Under the pieces are notes generated by a model that saw only the letters and a list, made by a program, of their open reading frames with translations, made no database searches and was not told the origin of the DNA. Below, in pieces: positions 39,154-39,313 of a stretch of DNA of 39,313 nucleotides. Every line of letters starts with the position of its first letter. The stretch's first letter is position 1. The stretch comes from an uncultured Prevotellaceae bacterium (GTDB lineage: Bacteria > Bacteroidota > Bacteroidia > Bacteroidales > Bacteroidaceae): assembly GCA_902792685.1 (NCBI GenBank), contig CADBAP010000008.1, positions 1-39,313 on the forward strand. The letters are read 5' to 3'. Both the position numbers and the translations under genes were made by a program.

Positions 39154-39313
39154 TCATAAAATAATTGTAGAATCTATATACTCCCCTCCATTACAGGGAG
39201 GGGTACGGGGGTGGGTCTTCTTATTAATATTAATCGGTGTAGCGTTCGGAAACGCGATGCTATATGCCTTGTCGAGTTTTTTCAAGTGCACTTTGCAGCT
39301 ACTGATGTTTAAG
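39154..39313 (-). CDS. Possible 3' part of an unrecognised gene
   Basis: One minus-strand frame stays open from the window edge to TGA at 39154-39156 (52 codons): LNISSCKVHLKKLDKAYSIA then FPNATPINI, then a Pro/Thr stretch coded by element E4. No domain recognised. It lies upstream of the M15 gene, where Bacteroidales often carry small DNA-binding proteins, but nothing here proves that. The basic composition of the first part looks protein-like; chance openness over 52 codons is not excluded. Confidence 0.35.
   Translation of the reverse strand, partial: LNISSCKVHLKKLDKAYSIAFPNATPININKKTHPRTPPCNGGEYIDSTIIL
39181..39222 (-). repeat. REP-like palindromic element E4
   Basis: CTCCCCTCC (39181-39189) and GGGAGGGG (39196-39203) form a hairpin around ATTACA, followed by TACGGGGGTGGGTCTT. 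This is the inverted form of E2. It overlaps the possible partial gene at the right edge. Confidence 0.85.

Noticed and set aside
1-39313. Insertion sequence, prophage or integrase
   Set aside because: No transposase, integrase or recombinase motif was seen in any main frame; the M15 peptidase alone is not enough to claim a prophage.
1-39313. tRNA or rRNA genes
   Set aside because: I saw no cloverleaf-like segment with a GTTCGA-type T-loop in the intergenic regions, which are nearly all short.

Overview
The window looks like a chromosome segment from a Bacteroidales bacterium, most likely Prevotellaceae (Prevotella/Segatella type). The reasons are the SusC/SusD-type outer-membrane pair, promoter elements of the Bacteroidetes form TAnnTTTG, almost no Shine-Dalgarno sequences, and secreted proteins ending in a Prevotella-style 'LxGRxV...GIYIVxGxKxVxK' tail. 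Nearly everything between about 0.9 and 36.5 kb reads as one polysaccharide utilisation locus for beta-1,3-glucan (laminarin, curdlan or callose type) with beta-1,6 branches.

Layout. (1) 1-789: the 5' part of an aldo/keto reductase gene, cut by the window edge. (2) 857-2212: a GH64-type beta-1,3-glucanase with its own promoter. (3) 12802 down to 2555: a four-gene minus-strand operon of a stand-alone glucan-binding module, a multimodular GH16, a GH128 and a 1433-residue multimodular protein with no recognisable catalytic domain, closed by an intrinsic terminator. (4) 13101-15998 (+) and 17643-16006 (-): two membrane-spanning sensor/HTH proteins, tail to tail. (5) 36474 down to 17769: an eleven-gene operon of SusC, SusD, surface glycan-binding protein, lipoprotein GH16, GH5, GH3, a clan GH-A enzyme, a GH149-like cytoplasmic phosphorylase, GH30, a GPH-type MFS symporter and a 92-residue membrane protein, ending at a 28-bp palindromic terminator. 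(6) 36.8-39.3 kb: apparently unrelated genes (a secreted unknown, a 30-residue ORF, an M15 peptidase, a partial ORF) in a neighbourhood rich in REP-like palindromes.

Proposed working: surface and secreted endo-glucanases (GH16, GH64, GH128, perhaps GH5) cut the glucan, which is held by the SGBP and the many CBM-like modules. SusCD imports oligosaccharides. Periplasmic GH30 and GH3 remove branches and trim ends. The GPH symporter carries short oligosaccharides into the cytoplasm, where the GH149-like enzyme phosphorolyses them to glucose-1-phosphate.

The strongest non-gene signals are these. (a) A box with core CTCACTTTT sits 44-46 bp upstream of the -7 element of all three putative structural promoters; it may mark the regulon. 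(b) The site GCAAACGTTTAC appears in inverted orientation at the two main operon promoters. (c) Short tandem repeats, mostly 7-8 bp and G-rich on one strand, lie inside at least five genes and in spacers. Because 7 and 8 are not multiples of 3, unit gain or loss would shift the reading frame, and in two enzymes this would replace the C-terminal tail. (d) REP-like palindromes lie inside or beside coding sequence at the right end. All family assignments are from reading the sequence; no database search was possible.
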